Assembly: GCA_009746045.1 (NCBI GenBank)
Contig: RPFO01000240.1
Coordinates: 1,064,042-1,128,041, forward strand
DNA: 64,000 nt
Source: Mesostigma viride
Lineage: Eukaryota > Streptophyta > Mesostigmatophyceae > Mesostigmatales > Mesostigmataceae
Direction of reading: 5' to 3'
A model generated the notes under the pieces. That model ran no database searches, was not told the DNA's origin, and was given only the letters and a program-made list of their open reading frames with translations. The position numbers were made by a program, and so were the translations under genes. Of the stretch, positions 9,954-21,926 are shown in pieces (the first letter of the stretch is position 1; each line of letters starts with the position of its first letter).

Positions 9954-11636
9954 TAGTCCTCGTTTGAGACGGGGGGGGTCAGGGGCGCGGTTTTGGCGCC
10001 AAATTTGGTCCTAGGGTCACTTGGTGGGTTTTGGCGCGAAACTGGGATAGGTACTGAGCGCGCCAAGCCCCTGGGGTCGACAGGGGTCGACCGTACCTGG
10101 AAAATATGAGGCGACGAAAAGTACCTACAATAGCAAGAACATCGCAATGCAATCGAGTGTTTTGTCGAGTGGCGGCTATGGGGTCGTGCCAGTTCCGAGG
10201 CTTGCCTGAATGTTATAGGGCATTATTTTGCCCCGGACGAAGACAGCATTTTAGATCGTCATCTAGTGATTTCGAAGATGCTATTCTTCACGTGCAGGTG
10301 CTTTGTATATGTCGAAAATTTTGTTCATGAACGGATTTTGGCATTGTTGAAGAAAATCTGAGAGCTACGTAGATCGCATGATAGGTCAGTTCGCAGTTCG
10401 GTTTTACAATTTCTTTTTCCGCCCAGGCGCTGCGGATATCGCGAGTATGGGTTATGGTACGCTTCTGGGCTTATGGGCGACATGGGGAGAAGAGGGACCT
10501 GGGCAGTTGCATGCGTCAAAGAGTCTCTATTTTTTCGTCGTGATGTCGCAGTCGCGCCTGGCGAAAACCAGGGCGAGCGCGAGCCATATTTTTCTTTTGC
10601 CGCAAGGCTTGGTGCTTCCCACGCGTCACCGTCCTTTAATATATATTTCTTGAGCTGGCCCGCGCAGCTGGCGGCCTGGGCGCACGTAAAGAACAAGGAT
10701 CCGGCTGTCATTCTCAACCGCATCCTTCTAAGTAAGCGTGTTAAGCGGATTGTAACCTATAACTCCCGCAGACGTGATAATTCCGGTTGCTTTCAATGCC
10801 CAACTTCGTGGTTTTGATTACGTTTATGTCCGGGGGATAACGGAAGTTTGCTGGGCGGTACTTTCTTTTCCCGTTGCGTCACTGAAAAGGTAAACGGCCT
10901 TGCGTTATCAAAACAGCAGCAAGTAGAAGTCGCTGTGCTTAATTGCGATGTGGTAGTTTGATTCATCACATATACTGCCTTGTTGCTGAGAAGTTTTTCA
11001 AGGCTTGCTGGTATGTTGCCCATATGTTTCTAATGCTTCAACTCATGTCCAAGTGATCAAGACTGGCTTGGAAACTTGAGCTTGTCATGTTTACATTGTG
11101 CTTGTGTTACAACTTGTGCCTCTTTGCAGTATATGTTTCATATATAACGTAAGGGTTCAACATGATGGTTTAGCACCGTGGTGGCAGCCAAGCCTCTACT
11201 AACGATCATGGACCTAACCTTGGCAAGTATTTGCATCATATTTCACTCTTTGGACTGAGCTAGCTTTACACCTGCTGTTTGGCCTGCACCAGGGTCCCTG
11301 GCTGCCAGTTCATTTTGTGCCCCCCCCCTGGCAGGCTGCAGGGTCTAGGACTGCGAGGGTGTAACATAGACATGTTGTGGGCACCATGGGTGCATTTTCA
11401 GGACCAGCCATGACCTGGCCATGCCTTCTTTCTTGGCATATTGTTGACTTGAGTGCTATTTGGTCACTCGCGTAGCGACCCCCTTGCATTCATAAATCGT
11501 AAACAATTATACAATGAGCATATTTCATGGATGTTAAGCATTGCAACTCTTGAACATATCATAAATGAACATGGTTCCATGCCGTACCCGTGGATGTGTT
11601 GACATGTGTTAGTTATTACAAATGGTATCCATGCTA

Positions 11637-11664
11637 GAAAATGTCCTCATTTGAGGACATTTTC
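11637..11664. other. 28-base hairpin sharing the 9934 palindrome core
   Basis: The arms are 13 bases (GAAAATGTCCTCA and its complement) around a 2-base centre. Confidence 0.7.
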
Positions 11665-13021
11665 TTGGTGATTAGACAATATAGCCAGCATTGTACGATA
11701 CCTAATAATGACAGACTGTACAAACAAATAATTGACAGACTCGTGATGCGACACGAGGACACAGTAAACTGGACAGGACATGCACGTGGTCGCAGTGGCC
11801 CCTGCCCAAAAGCCGCCATTTCACAAGCAGCCAACTGCCAAGCAACGTCGAAGGATTGTTCGTCGCAATGCTATGAATCTGTATAGTCGTATAGACGGCA
11901 ACATGCGAATTCGGCAGAGGACTACCCATTCCGGCTCAAACCATGTCTATTTTATTTGCCATCAATGAGTAATGCCGAATTGGTCGTTGGTCAACGGTTT
12001 AGTTTTCGTTGCTCAGTCGTTTCGAAGAGGTTTTATTTATAGGCAGCTGGCAGAATGACATACTTCGGAGGTCCTGGGGTAATGGGTTCTCTTGCGTCCT
12101 GGAATGTTGCTATTAAACATCTAGAGACACTGCATGACGGGAGAAAGTCCGGTTGCTGGCTTGGCTAATACCACACCGCGGAAGTACGGTGAAAGGTAGC
12201 GCGCTGACCAACCGAGAGTTCGAGTATATTTACAGATCTGCTGTTATAATAATAATGAATGTTTTGGCATTTTCTCAAGGGGAAATTCTTTTTTTCCCGT
12301 GCGAGCACGAGGACTGGCTGCTGATCAATTTTGCAACTCGTGCAGGCCCTTGATGAATCGAACTTGAGCAGCTGAATACTGCAAGCTGCTGGTGATGCTC
12401 ACGAGAACGGCTATGTTGGCATTCTCGGCACCATCCATTGGAAACGTGCAGTCGCGGAACCTATTCCTGGTGAAATGAAGTTTCGGGCAATGGGATTGCA
12501 GACTGGACCGGAAGTGGTCGAACCTTGACCCCGATGGCGGTGATGACCAGTTGTCCTATTGTGACACGCGATCGAGGCAATCAAAAGGTAAGAAGGGCGG
12601 GTGTTTTCGAGGCTGAAGCTGTTAAAAAATATGGGCTTAAGTGCGCATGCAGCATGACCAGGCGTGGACCCTGAGGAGGAAATCAAACTTAGCCCTGCAC
12701 TTTCTTGGCGTACTTTTGGTTAAGCATCAGGCTGGCCGAGTGGCCGTTACCACAGTCCGTTGCTTACCACAGTGGCAGGAAGAAATTCGCTTTATTTGCA
12801 ATGATGAACATGTTAATTGATGTGGGGAAGCATTTTTAGGTGATAGTACATTGCAACATCTTACTAGGGCCTATCTATAGATTTATCGTTGTGTGAGGCA
12901 CACCAATCCCTATCCACAACTGTAGCGGCCATCCAGCTGTGTGAGACTCACTCATGCGAGCACATATGCTCGATTGGGTAATGCGTAGACTAAGTACTAA
13001 CAGAGGCAGGCCTCCCGACGG

Positions 13022-13540
13022 CACCCACCCACCCACCCACCCACCCACCCACCCACCCACCCACCCACCCACCCACCCACCCACCCACCCGCCCGCCCGC
13101 CCGCCCACCCGCCCGCCCGCCCGCCCGCCCGCCGCCGCCCGCGCCGCCCGCCCGCCCGCGCCCGCCCGCCCGCCGCCCGCCCGCCCGCCCGCCCGCCCGC
13201 CCGCCCGCCCCGCCCGCCCGCCCGCCCGCCCGCCGCCCGCCCACCCACCCACCCACCCACCCACCCACCCACCCACCCACCCACCCACCCACCCACCCAC
13301 CGGCCACCCACCCACCCACCGGCCACCCACCCACCCACCCACCCACCCACCCACCCACCCACCCACCCACCCACCCACCCACCCACCCACCCACCCACCC
13401 ACCCACCCACCCACCCACCCACCCACCCACCCACCCACCCGCCCACCCACCCACCCACCCGCCCACCCACGCACCCACCCACCTGCACCTACCCACCTGC
13501 ACCTACCCACGGGCCACCCACGTACCACCCACCCACCCAC
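13022..13540. repeat. (CCCA)n/(CCCG)n microsatellite block
   Basis: Over 500 bases of CCCA units carry an internal CCCG-rich stretch (about 13088-13245). All six frames stay open, giving long His/Pro/Thr or Gly/Trp/Val ORFs that are artefacts of the repeat. The block abuts the inner edge of the right foldback arm. A decayed relative occupies about 48090-49350. Confidence 0.95.
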
Positions 13541-15850
13541 CCATTTGAAATGTCGTATTCGCGCCTTCACGTCAAATAATCTTATGCTACTTGGCATCAG
13601 CCAGGGTGCCCTGCAGGTATCCAAAAATGTGCAACGTTGCAAATGTGCTTTTTGCAGCATACCAAGGGCAGCTGCCGAGTTTGGTTGCAATCTTCAGGAG
13701 CTCATTTGCATGGTCTACGGTGCCTAAGCGGGCTGAAATCGTGCGACATCGTGGTTTTTATGCTACTAAACGTCACCGTTGGGACCCCTGCAGGTATCCA
13801 AAAAATGTGCAACTTTGCAATCCCTCTTGGGGTACTAGAGAGACCTTAACCACCACATATGGGCCATGTTTAGAGCAAAACTGCAGCTAGGAAAAATTGA
13901 CATGTCGTATTTGCACCTTTCACGTCAATTATTTTTATGCTGCTTGATGTCACCCAGGGTGCCCTGCAGATATCCAAAACATGTGCAACTTTGCACATGT
14001 GCTTTTTGCAGCATGGCAAGGGCAGCTGCCAAGTTTGGCTGCAATCTGAGCTCATTTGCACGGTCTAGGGTGCCTAAACGGGCTAAAACCGAGCAAAAAC
14101 GCGGTTTTTATGCTATTTGACGTCACCCAGGGTGCCCTGCAGGCATCCAAAAAATGTGCAACTTTGCACATGTTCTTTCTTTAGCATGGCAAGGGCAGCT
14201 GCCAAGTTTGGCTGCAATCTGAGCTCATTTGCACGGTCTAGGGTGCCTAAACGGGCTAAAACCGAGCAAAAACGCGGTTTTATGCTATTTGACGTCACCC
14301 AGGGTGCCCTGCAGGCATCCAAAAAATGTGCAACTTTGCAAATGTGCTTTCTTTAGCATGGCAAGGGCAGCTGCCAAGTTTGGCTGCAATCTGAGCTCAT
14401 TTGCATGGTCTAGGGTGCCTAAACAGGCTAAAATCGTGCCACATCGCGGTTTTTATGCTACTTGACGTCACCGTTGGGACCCCTGCAGGTATCCAAAAAA
14501 TGTGCAACTTTGCAATCCCTCTTGGGGTACTAGATAGACCTTAACCACCACATATGGGCCATGTTTAGAGCAAAACTGCAGCCAGGAAAAATTGACATGT
14601 CGTATTTGCGCCTTCGCGTCAATTAATTTTATGCTACTTGGCGTCACCCAGGGTGCCCTGCAGGCATCCAAAACATGTGCAACTTTGCACATGTTCTTTT
14701 ATCAGCATGGTAAGGGCAGCTGCCAAGTTTGGCTCCAATCTGAGCTCATTTGCATGGTCTAGGGTGCCTAAATGGGCTAAACCGAGCAAAAACGCGGTTT
14801 TTATGCTATTTGACGTCACCCAGGGTGCCCTGCAGGCATCCAAAAAATGTGCAACTTTGCAAATGTGCTTTCTTTAGCATGGCAAGGGCAGCTGCCAAGT
14901 TTGGCTCCAATCTGAGCTCATTTGCATGGTCTAGGGTGCCTAAACAGGCTAAAACCGAGCAAAAATGCGGTTTTATGCTACTTGGCGTCACCCAGGGTGC
15001 CCTGCAGGCATCCAAAAAATGTGCAACTTTGCACATGTTCTTTTATCAGCATGGCAAGAGCAGCTGCCAAGTTTGGCTCCAATCTGAGCTCATTTGCATG
15101 GTCTAGGGTGCCTAAACAGGCTAAAAACGAGCAAAAATGCGGTTTTATGCTACTTGACGTCACCGTTGGGACCCCTGCAGGTATCCAAAAAATGTGCAAC
15201 TTTGCAATCCCTCTTGGGGTACTAGATAGACCTTAACCACCACATATGAGTCATATTTAGAGCAAAACTGCAGCCAGAAAAAATTGACATGTCGTATTTG
15301 CGCCTTCACGTCAATTATTCTTATGCTACTTGGCGTCACCCAGGGTGCCCTGCAGGCATCCAAAAAATGTGCAACTTTGCAAATGTGCTTTCTTTAGCAT
15401 GGCAAGGGCAGCTGCCAAGTTTGGCTCCAATCTGAGCTCATTTGCATGGTCTAGGGTGCCTAAACAGGCTAAAACCGAGCAAAAATGCGGTTTTATGCTA
15501 CTTGGCGTCACCCAGGGTGCCCTGCAGGCATCCAAAAAATGTGCAACTTTGCACATGTTCTTTTATCAGCATGGCAAGAGCAGCTGCCAAGTTTGGCTCC
15601 AATCTGAGCTCATTTGCATGGTCTAGGGTGCCTAAACAGGCTAAAAACGAGCAAAAATGCGGTTTTATGCTACTTGACGTCACCGTTGGGACCCCTGCAG
15701 GTATCCAAAAAATGTGCAACTTTGCAATCCCTCTTGGGGCACTAGATAGACCTTAACCACCACATATGAGTCATATTTAGAGCAAAACTGCAGTCAGGAA
15801 AAATTGACATGTCATATTTGGCACAAAATGCCCTGAAAAGCACCTTCACG
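13540..15850 (-). repeat. right-arm satellite array (inverted relative to left arm)
   Basis: The same 173-bp units appear in reverse orientation. The variant unit containing GAAAAATTGACATGTC recurs near 13890, 14585 and 15279 (about 694 bp apart) and then near 15799, so the last period is one unit short. Confidence 0.9.
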
Positions 15851-15976
15851 TCAATTTTCTGACACAAGCCATGAAAAATTTTTGGTCAGAACATTGTTTT
15901 GGTGTTTTTCCCAACCATATGCGTCATTGAAGACCAAAAAACGCATATCTCAAAAAATTTGGTTTTGGTAAATGCA

Positions 15977-16004
15977 AATTTACCAAACCTACGGGTGTTT
16001 GGGG
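15977..16004 (-). repeat. right terminal inverted repeat of the foldback
   Basis: This is the inverted partner of 2843-2870. ORF3-like coding sequence resumes immediately after it at 16005. Confidence 0.85.
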
Positions 16005-17349
16005 AATTCGCAGCCAGTGCGGGGTTTCTTCAGCGACACGGGCGATCATCCCAGGCTTTGGGAGGGTGGTCCCCCGCAGAGGATTCCGGTGCCCGACTGG
16101 AGCTTGGATGGCAACCAATCTTATGCCGGACTGCCTGTCCCTACGGGCCCTATTTTCAATATGTGGCCTGAGGGTGCGCCGGCAACGGAGACCGGCGCGC
16201 CAGTTGCGGTGGCAGGTCCGTCACGGCCCTCTCTGGCTTCGGGTCCGGCGCGACCTCCTGTTGTACCAGTGCCACCTGCGTCGGTGTCGGCTCCCGCCCC
16301 TGCTTCGGCCCCTGCCCCTTCGGCCTCGCGGTCTTTGGCTGCGGTTGTTCGGTCCACCGGTCAGGATCCTCGCGCCACCCGCGCTGCTGATTCCCTCCGG
16401 GAGTAGTCCCATGCACGGTGATCGGGACAGGGCCCCTTCTGTGGTGCATGCGACGCCGGAGTCGCGTGACACGCCCGTTCCTGGGTATGGTATGTCCGCA
16501 CTCGCCTGCCGCCAGTGTGACCTGCCGCGCGCCTCCGCCGAGCTTGCCATCTCGTCCATGTCCTACGGGTTCTCCCAGGTGTGTCGGGCGCCGCGGGACC
16601 GTGGCCTACCCATTGAGACTGATCGGCCCCCTTTCGACATGGTTATTTTAGCTGATCCGGTGTTCCAGGGTGAGATCCTGGTTCGGCGCGTTCTGTATCG
16701 CTGGGCTAGGTGTCACAACGACTTGGACACCTACGGTGGGTTCCAGTGGGCTTACCCTCCGCCTCTGGGCATTATGGCTTCGGATGCCCTTACGGTAGAG
16801 TTTCCTGCGGTGCCGGGTGCTACGTACAGCACGGTTCTCCAGCCCATCCTGGAGTGGGATGCCCGTCGTCCAGCGCCCATCCCGGGCCAGGGTCTAGACT
16901 CCCGTGGCCACCCTCCTCCGCGGGCCAGCGACTACCTAGAGACATTCGGGTCGCGACAGTGTGCTCGTCGGTGGCGCTCCCGGCGAGAGGTTCGGCACAT
17001 CCGGATGTGGCCGTCCAACGTGGAGCCCTTGGTAGATCTGTTCTTCCCGACGGGTTTGCGCCCTCGGATCCGGTACCACCGCCTACTCCTGCGGGCCCTC
17101 TGTTTGATCGCAGTAGAGCCTTTCCTTCGCCTTTTTGCCTGTGGTTTCCTGGACTGGGCCCGGGGCCAGGTCGTTCTTACGCAGCATAGGTATTACTGGG
17201 CCTTTCTGGGCCTCTTTCCTGATGGCGTGTGGGCCGATGTTTTCCTCACTGTAGATAGGCATGACAATGCCGAGGATGTGGCTCACTACCAGTCCTACCT
17301 GGAGGTTCTGCTGGCCTCTCGTGGCACTTATCAGACGGATGGCAACTAG
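16005..17349 (+). pseudogene. ORF3 C-terminal part, frameshifted
   Basis: Coding resumes right after the foldback. An Ala/Pro-rich frame runs to about 16406, and a second frame carries the globular C-terminal half (about 16450-17349). The end contains LTQHRYYWAFLGLFPDGVW and then YQSYLEVL...RGTY. The minus-strand ORF3 ends with LTQPYYLYGFWGLWPPGTW and then DYQRDLEG-RGVY, so the domain is conserved between the two chromoviruses. The frame change near 16400 is either a mutation, a sequencing error or an unrecognised intron. The family is unknown to me. Confidence 0.6.
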
Positions 17350-17725
17350 ATAGAGGGCCTTAGGCCCGACCCGTGAGGGTGTTGTCCCTCCAGTATATAG
17401 AGTCGCCCTCATATTCTGGCCAGTTGATTGGCTGTTCTTGGTCCTTGGTACTGATGTGTTTACTCTGTGTGTCCTGCCCAGTGCCGTCCCCCCCCGGCAA
17501 GGACTCCGTTCCAGGCAGTTAGGGGAACCTCCCACCAGGCTTGGTGCTGGCTAACCCTACACCACCCGGCGTGGTGGTGGAGACCGTGTGAACTATTGGT
17601 GCTTTGTATCTGGGATGGCCTATTGATTGTGTTGGTGTGTGCTGGGTGCGTTAGGTTTTTCCTACCCCTTTGGTTTCCTCCCTGTGCGTAGGGAGAGGGC
17701 TCCCTACCTTTTGTGGGGGGGGAGG
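17350..17725 (+). other. 3' untranslated region and polypurine tract
   Basis: There is no ORF of note. It ends with a G-rich polypurine tract (about 17713-17725) directly before the LTR start, the primer for plus-strand DNA synthesis. Confidence 0.65.
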
Positions 17726-18293
17726 TGTTACGTCGCGTAATAATTCGTTGTAGTTACGGACGTAAATTAGGTCCTTGGCCTCAGTTGTTCCTAGGTTTAC
17801 GTGTAGTTCTAGCTGGGACACGATTGTCCTCGTAACAGTACCGTGGTACGTTGGGTGCTTTTGGGCGCCGCGCCGCGTACTTTATTAGTGGTCCTTATCC
17901 TTTGGTAGAATGTAGTGGACCGGCGTGCATCGGTGCACCTGCCTGTGTTTCTGAAGGCGAGGGCCAGGTCGGCCCGAGCCTGCTGGACCGTTGGTGACCA
18001 TTTATGCACGTTCCACTCCTTGTGTGGTCACTCGGCGTGTGTTAAATGAATTAACACATATTAGCTTGGGTCACGGCAGTGTAGTTGTGTTTCCTTCCTC
18101 TATTCCTGGAGTAAACGGGTTTGGTTAAATGGCTTATGGCGTATTACAGTAGCACATACGTAAATGCATTGAGATCTGGATCGTCTCGTTCGTCTTTCGC
18201 TAGGGGTTTAACTAGAGGCGGCCTTAATTACTAGCTTAGGTAGCATCAGGCCAGGTAGAGGTAGAGGTGGCGGTAGAGGCTTGCGGCGTAACA
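17726..18293 (+). repeat. 3' LTR of the + strand chromovirus
   Basis: The LTR starts TGTTACGTCGC right after the polypurine tract and ends GCGGCGTAACA, an imperfect inverted repeat of the start (10 of 11). Its length is 568 bp. The second LTR lies outside the window, so the end is inferred from the inverted termini. Confidence 0.6.
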
Positions 18294-18420
18294 CCCGGCT
18301 GTAGCCCATTTTGGCGTTGCAGCCCTTCCCGGCTGTAGCCCATTTAGCGTTGCAGTCCTTCCAGGCTGTAGCCCAAGTGTTTCTTTTAGTGGCAGCCCTT
18401 ATAGGCTATAGCCCCTAGCA
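18294..18420 (+). repeat. short degenerate tandem repeat
   Basis: GGCTGTAGCCCA-type units recur about every 40-45 bases (near 18297, 18342, 18364, 18409). Confidence 0.6.
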
Positions 18421-20560
18421 GCAATAGTGTACACTGTGGCTGGCTCCTTAATCTTCGGAGCACGCTGAACAGGTCATTTGTGGGTACGGGTGGGGGAGGC
18501 AGGTCTTGCCACTCTTGTTCAGGCAGAAGAGTTAATTCTTATGCACACGGCACTCCTGGGTCACTAGGAGCCACTTGTACCACTCTATGACCTTCACCAC
18601 CACCTTTGCCTTCTGCCCCAACCCTCCTCTCACCTGGGTCATCAGTGTAGAGGGTACATGGAGGGCAACAATTGTTGGATGCACAACGTAGCTGTGACAA
18701 CAGGTAGTCATATCTGTTGCATGCGCGAGTGGTGACGCGCAGTAGTAGCTACTCTGGTTGGCTGCTGCACTGTTACAGGTGGTCACACTTGTTCTTTTCC
18801 TTCATTGGGTTGTTTTATTTTCTTTAGGTGCTGGTAGTCATGCCAGTATCTTGGAGATAGGCAGGTAGTATAGCCAGTCTGGCTAGCTGCTGCGCTGTCA
18901 CGGGTGGTCACACCTGTCCTTCTTCTTTCTTTTGTTGTTTGGTTATTTCCATATGCTGCTAGTCATGCCAGTATGTTGACACTGTGTCCCTGTGGTTGTA
19001 GCCGTTAGCTGCCTGTACCTTGTGCCTCCTTTGCAGGGGCCAGGATGGCTGCCTGTGCTCACCTTATAGGTGCTATAGTGACAATTGCTATCTTTAGTAG
19101 CATCGTCCCTTGTAGTCTTTAGTGACTGCAATATTCTAGCAATATTTGTATCAGCTGTGACAGCAGCTAGTAATAGCTGTGTTGTCTAGGTTGGTCTTAT
19201 TTGCTACTAGACATCGCAATTAGGGATACCCTCATGGCTGTTGCTGTCTCTTTGTTGGGATCAATTAGTTAAAGTGACAGTTGTTGCAACAGTTAGTCAT
19301 AATAGCTGGTGCCATCATGAGTATTTTGTCTCTTTTGCTTCTTTTGGTTCCTGTGTATATGGCCCTCACGGTCGTCCATGTGAAGTGCATCAACACTTTA
19401 CCTCTTTTGTTTCCTTAGTGGTTGTCGCCGGCGTTCCACCGGCTTGTTCCTTTGTGCATCATGTCCATCTTCAAGCGTCGGCCTGTTTGGCAAGGGTACT
19501 TTATGTTTCTTACCTTTGACGTATCTATGCGACGTGGTTGTTTCAGGATGATGCGCTTGGTTGTTGTAGCTCGGGTACCTTACTTTTCCTTCCAGTCAGG
19601 GAGGGTTCTATCAGCATATGCTTTGCAACCTTCCTAGTTGCATATTTCACTTTGCTGAAATGCATGCTGTTGTGGACGTTCATGGACATCATTTCCCACG
19701 TGTGGATCCTACAGGGTTCCCAGTACTCCTGTCATGCACACTTGTCTCCTCGTACTTTTTCCTTCCAGTCAGGGAGGGTTACGTCGCCACAATGTGCAAC
19801 CTTCTTAGTTGCAGGTTTTAGGCAATGGACCACTTAGCTGCATGACGGGCCTGGGATTGTTGTTGATTTTTGTTGCTTGACATAACAATCTATGGATCCT
19901 ATAGGGTTAGCAGTACTCCTTCAGTCTGAAGGCGCTATTAGCATTTTGTTCTCTTCCCTGTTCTAAGGGGAGATAGGACTCTTCACATGGGGTGCATTGG
20001 GTTTTACCACCACCCCCACATCATCTATCCTCAGTCGCATTCAGCCCCTTGCCATCCCCCCTTCCCTGCACAACCACCGTGCCAAGAGCTAGCAAGCAGT
20101 AATCCTTGCTGTTAATCGGGGTTGCTGTTGGTCATACCTGCTGTTGGCTGGGATTGATGTCAGGTGATAATGGGTGTTCCTACCCATTGTTGTGGGTGTG
20201 TGGCACGTTTCTGTTGCAGGTAGTCATACCTATTTTTTTTTGTACTCAATACTAGCGGTCATGCTGGTAACCGTGGCAATGGTTTATCGTACATCGCAAG
20301 CTAGACACATCTACCATGATGACAGGGGCTCGTGAAAGCTCAGTACCGGGGAGTTCCTCGACGTGTTTGTAGGGGCAGCCTTGCTTGTGGACCTGATCAC
20401 TCCACTCTCACTGCCATTCGGACACATGTTTCGTAGACACTGCCTTGCCTTGACCTTCACACCCCTTTCTCCCCAGTCTGGGGGTACCGTTGTGGGTACA
20501 ATGTCTTTGTACCTCAGTTGTGGCACGTCTATTTTGGCTTGATATTCTATCTGTTTGGTT
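18421..20560. other. non-coding, degenerate repeats
   Basis: No gene is recognised. A roughly 150-bp degenerate unit with GCTGCTGC-CTGT-AC-GGTGGTCACAC and TAGTCATGCCAGTAT is seen near 18755-18860 and 18880-18975. A unit with TTCCTTCCAGTCAGGGAGGGTT appears near 19588 and 19760. Confidence 0.5.
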
Positions 20561-20659
20561 TGTTTGGAATTTTTTTGGATCCTGGAGGACGTGCTTGGAA
20601 TTTTTTTTTCCTTCCCCCCCCTCCCCCTCCGGGTGCTTTCCGTCGCGAGGGCGCTCCGA

Positions 20660-21140
20660 TTCCCATAGAGGGGGGAGGAGAGAAGAAGGAAGAGGCTTCA
20701 CAGCCCCTTAGGGGGGGGAGGAGTCACAGAGATAGGCATCTGTGTGTTACCCAGTTAGTGGACTGAAGGGAGAGGCTCCCATCCCCCTTAGGGGGGGGAG
20801 GAGTAAGTGACAGTGAGAAAGCACTGAGGTTACTAGTGTTATTACTAATGGCTCTACTAGCTACTAGATATTGTGTCTGTACTAGTAGTCATACTAGTGG
20901 ATGCACATGTTGGTCAGAGCATCTGTGTTTGTACTGGTGGTTGGTTGTCCTTGGTTCGTCAGTGCCTGAGGTCAACTAGGTCATGTAGTAGGTGTATGGG
21001 GGTGTACGTGGTGTGTGCATGAAGGATTGGAAGATGCGTATGCGTGTCAGAGGAATCTTTCAATTTTTTTTTCTTTGAACTTGGTGCGGGTTCCTCCATG
21101 CCGAGGCACACGCTTGGCTCCCCCTTAGGGGGGGGAGGTA
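20660..21140 (+). repeat. cluster of polypurine-tract-like boxes
   Basis: AGGGGGGAGGAG-type boxes occur near 20669, 20709, 20787 and 21126, several preceded by CCCCTTA so that they can form hairpins. They match the tract before the LTR at 22838. Confidence 0.6.
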
Positions 21141-21622
21141 TCTCATCTCTTTCGTGCGATGGATGTGCGCAGTCATGCACACTTGTCTCTTCCCCACCAC
21201 ACCAATACCAGCCGCATGTCCGCAAGGAGGAGCTATCTGCTCTTCAGTACCCCGCTCTTCAGGAGGGGTTGGAACTCGGCATTAGTTCATTCGGCGCGGA
21301 GTCCCCCTTGTAGTCATACGAGGTGGCGAGGGACACCGCTTTCATAAGGGTTACGGCGGCGACAAAGAGCGCGGGATACGGTGTGCGCAGTTCGAGCTAT
21401 GATCGCGCCTCAAGTTGCGACATCTGCGCGACGTCGGCGCAGTGGCGGCAGTCAGCGCTAGGGCGGCCGTCGGGCGAAGTATCACACGCGACTTCCGTCG
21501 CAAGCGTATATTTGTGCAACGGTGGTAAGCCACCGTACATGGAGCCCGCGCTATGCCCCTCAGGTATATAGTGGCGACGGGCGACAAGGACAAGGAGACA
21601 CAGTGGCCACATCGGCGAGTCG

Positions 21623-21926
21623 ATGGACGCATCGGCGAGTCATTTGTTGGACAACATGGTTTCCGGCATTAACAAGGCTTCCGACCTCTCTTCGCAGTCC
21701 GCGGTGGAGGGCGAGCAGCGGGTTTTCTCTCAGCTGCAGGCGCTGAGTTTAGGTTTGGAGAGACAGATGGTTGCACAGGCGGAGAGTTTTTTTTTTGGGC
21801 GCGGTTGTCCACCACGATGGAAGCGGTACTCCAGAAGGTGATGGAGCGGATGTTGACTCCCCAAGCGGCGGCGGGACCTGGGGCTTCTGCACCTTCCAGT
21901 GCAGAACCCAATCAGGTCGCGCCTTA
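21623..21926 (+). pseudogene. ORF3-like relic
   Basis: This short coding relic has a coiled-coil-like segment (VFSQLQALSLGLERQMVAQ). A frame slip at a run of ten T near 21787-21796 leads into MEAVLQKVMERM and an Ala/Pro tail ending at TAA near 21926. The arrangement resembles the middle of ORF3 (coiled coil followed by an Ala/Pro-rich region). Its place before a polypurine tract and LTR supports descent from a third Ty3 element. Confidence 0.4.

Larger units (their letters stand above)
9871..13021. other. foldback loop, no gene recognised
   Basis: The ORFs here are short, overlapping on both strands and without motifs. Apart from the two related palindromes (9934, 11637) I see nothing that I can name. 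Confidence 0.5.
2843..16004. mobile_element. 13.2-kb foldback DNA element with satellite-array arms
   Basis: The element begins with CCCCAAACACCCGTAGG at 2843 and ends with the exact reverse complement at 16004; the perfect terminal inverted repeat is 28 bp. Inside, both arms carry the same tandem satellite in opposite orientation (3001-5304 plus 7265-7471, and 13540-15850). The loop is about 7472-13539. Inverted repeats built of tandem units are the hallmark of foldback elements (Drosophila FB, Galileo). The element disrupts ORF3 of the chromovirus. I see no clear target-site duplication (left flank ends CCATCA, right flank begins AATTCG). No intact transposase is present; a broken gene lies at 7752-8560. 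Confidence 0.75.
70..18293 (+). mobile_element. Ty3/gypsy chromovirus, 3' part, interrupted by a foldback element
   Basis: The parts in order are integrase with chromodomain (247-1773), ORF3 (1850-2842 and 16005-17349), a polypurine tract ending at 17725, and an LTR at 17726-18293. No reverse transcriptase or RNase H is visible upstream. The integrase frame is open only from about position 70, and a purine-rich run lies near 90-107. The copy is therefore either 5' truncated or broken just outside the window. A 13.2-kb foldback element (2843-16004) splits ORF3. The same gene order recurs on the minus strand at 57518-61862, which supports treating these parts as one element. Confidence 0.75.

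Noticed and set aside
13022-13540. Telomere or telomere-like repeat
   Set aside because: CCCA does not match known plant or algal telomere units (TTTAGGG, TTTTAGGG types), and the block lies inside a mobile element.
12875-13727. Long ORFs on both strands (His/Pro/Thr and Gly/Trp/Val rich)
   Set aside because: They are translations of the CCCA/CCCG microsatellite; all frames are open because the unit lacks stop codons.
13591-15756. Similar short ORFs in the right satellite
   Set aside because: Same reason: inverted copies of the same repeat.
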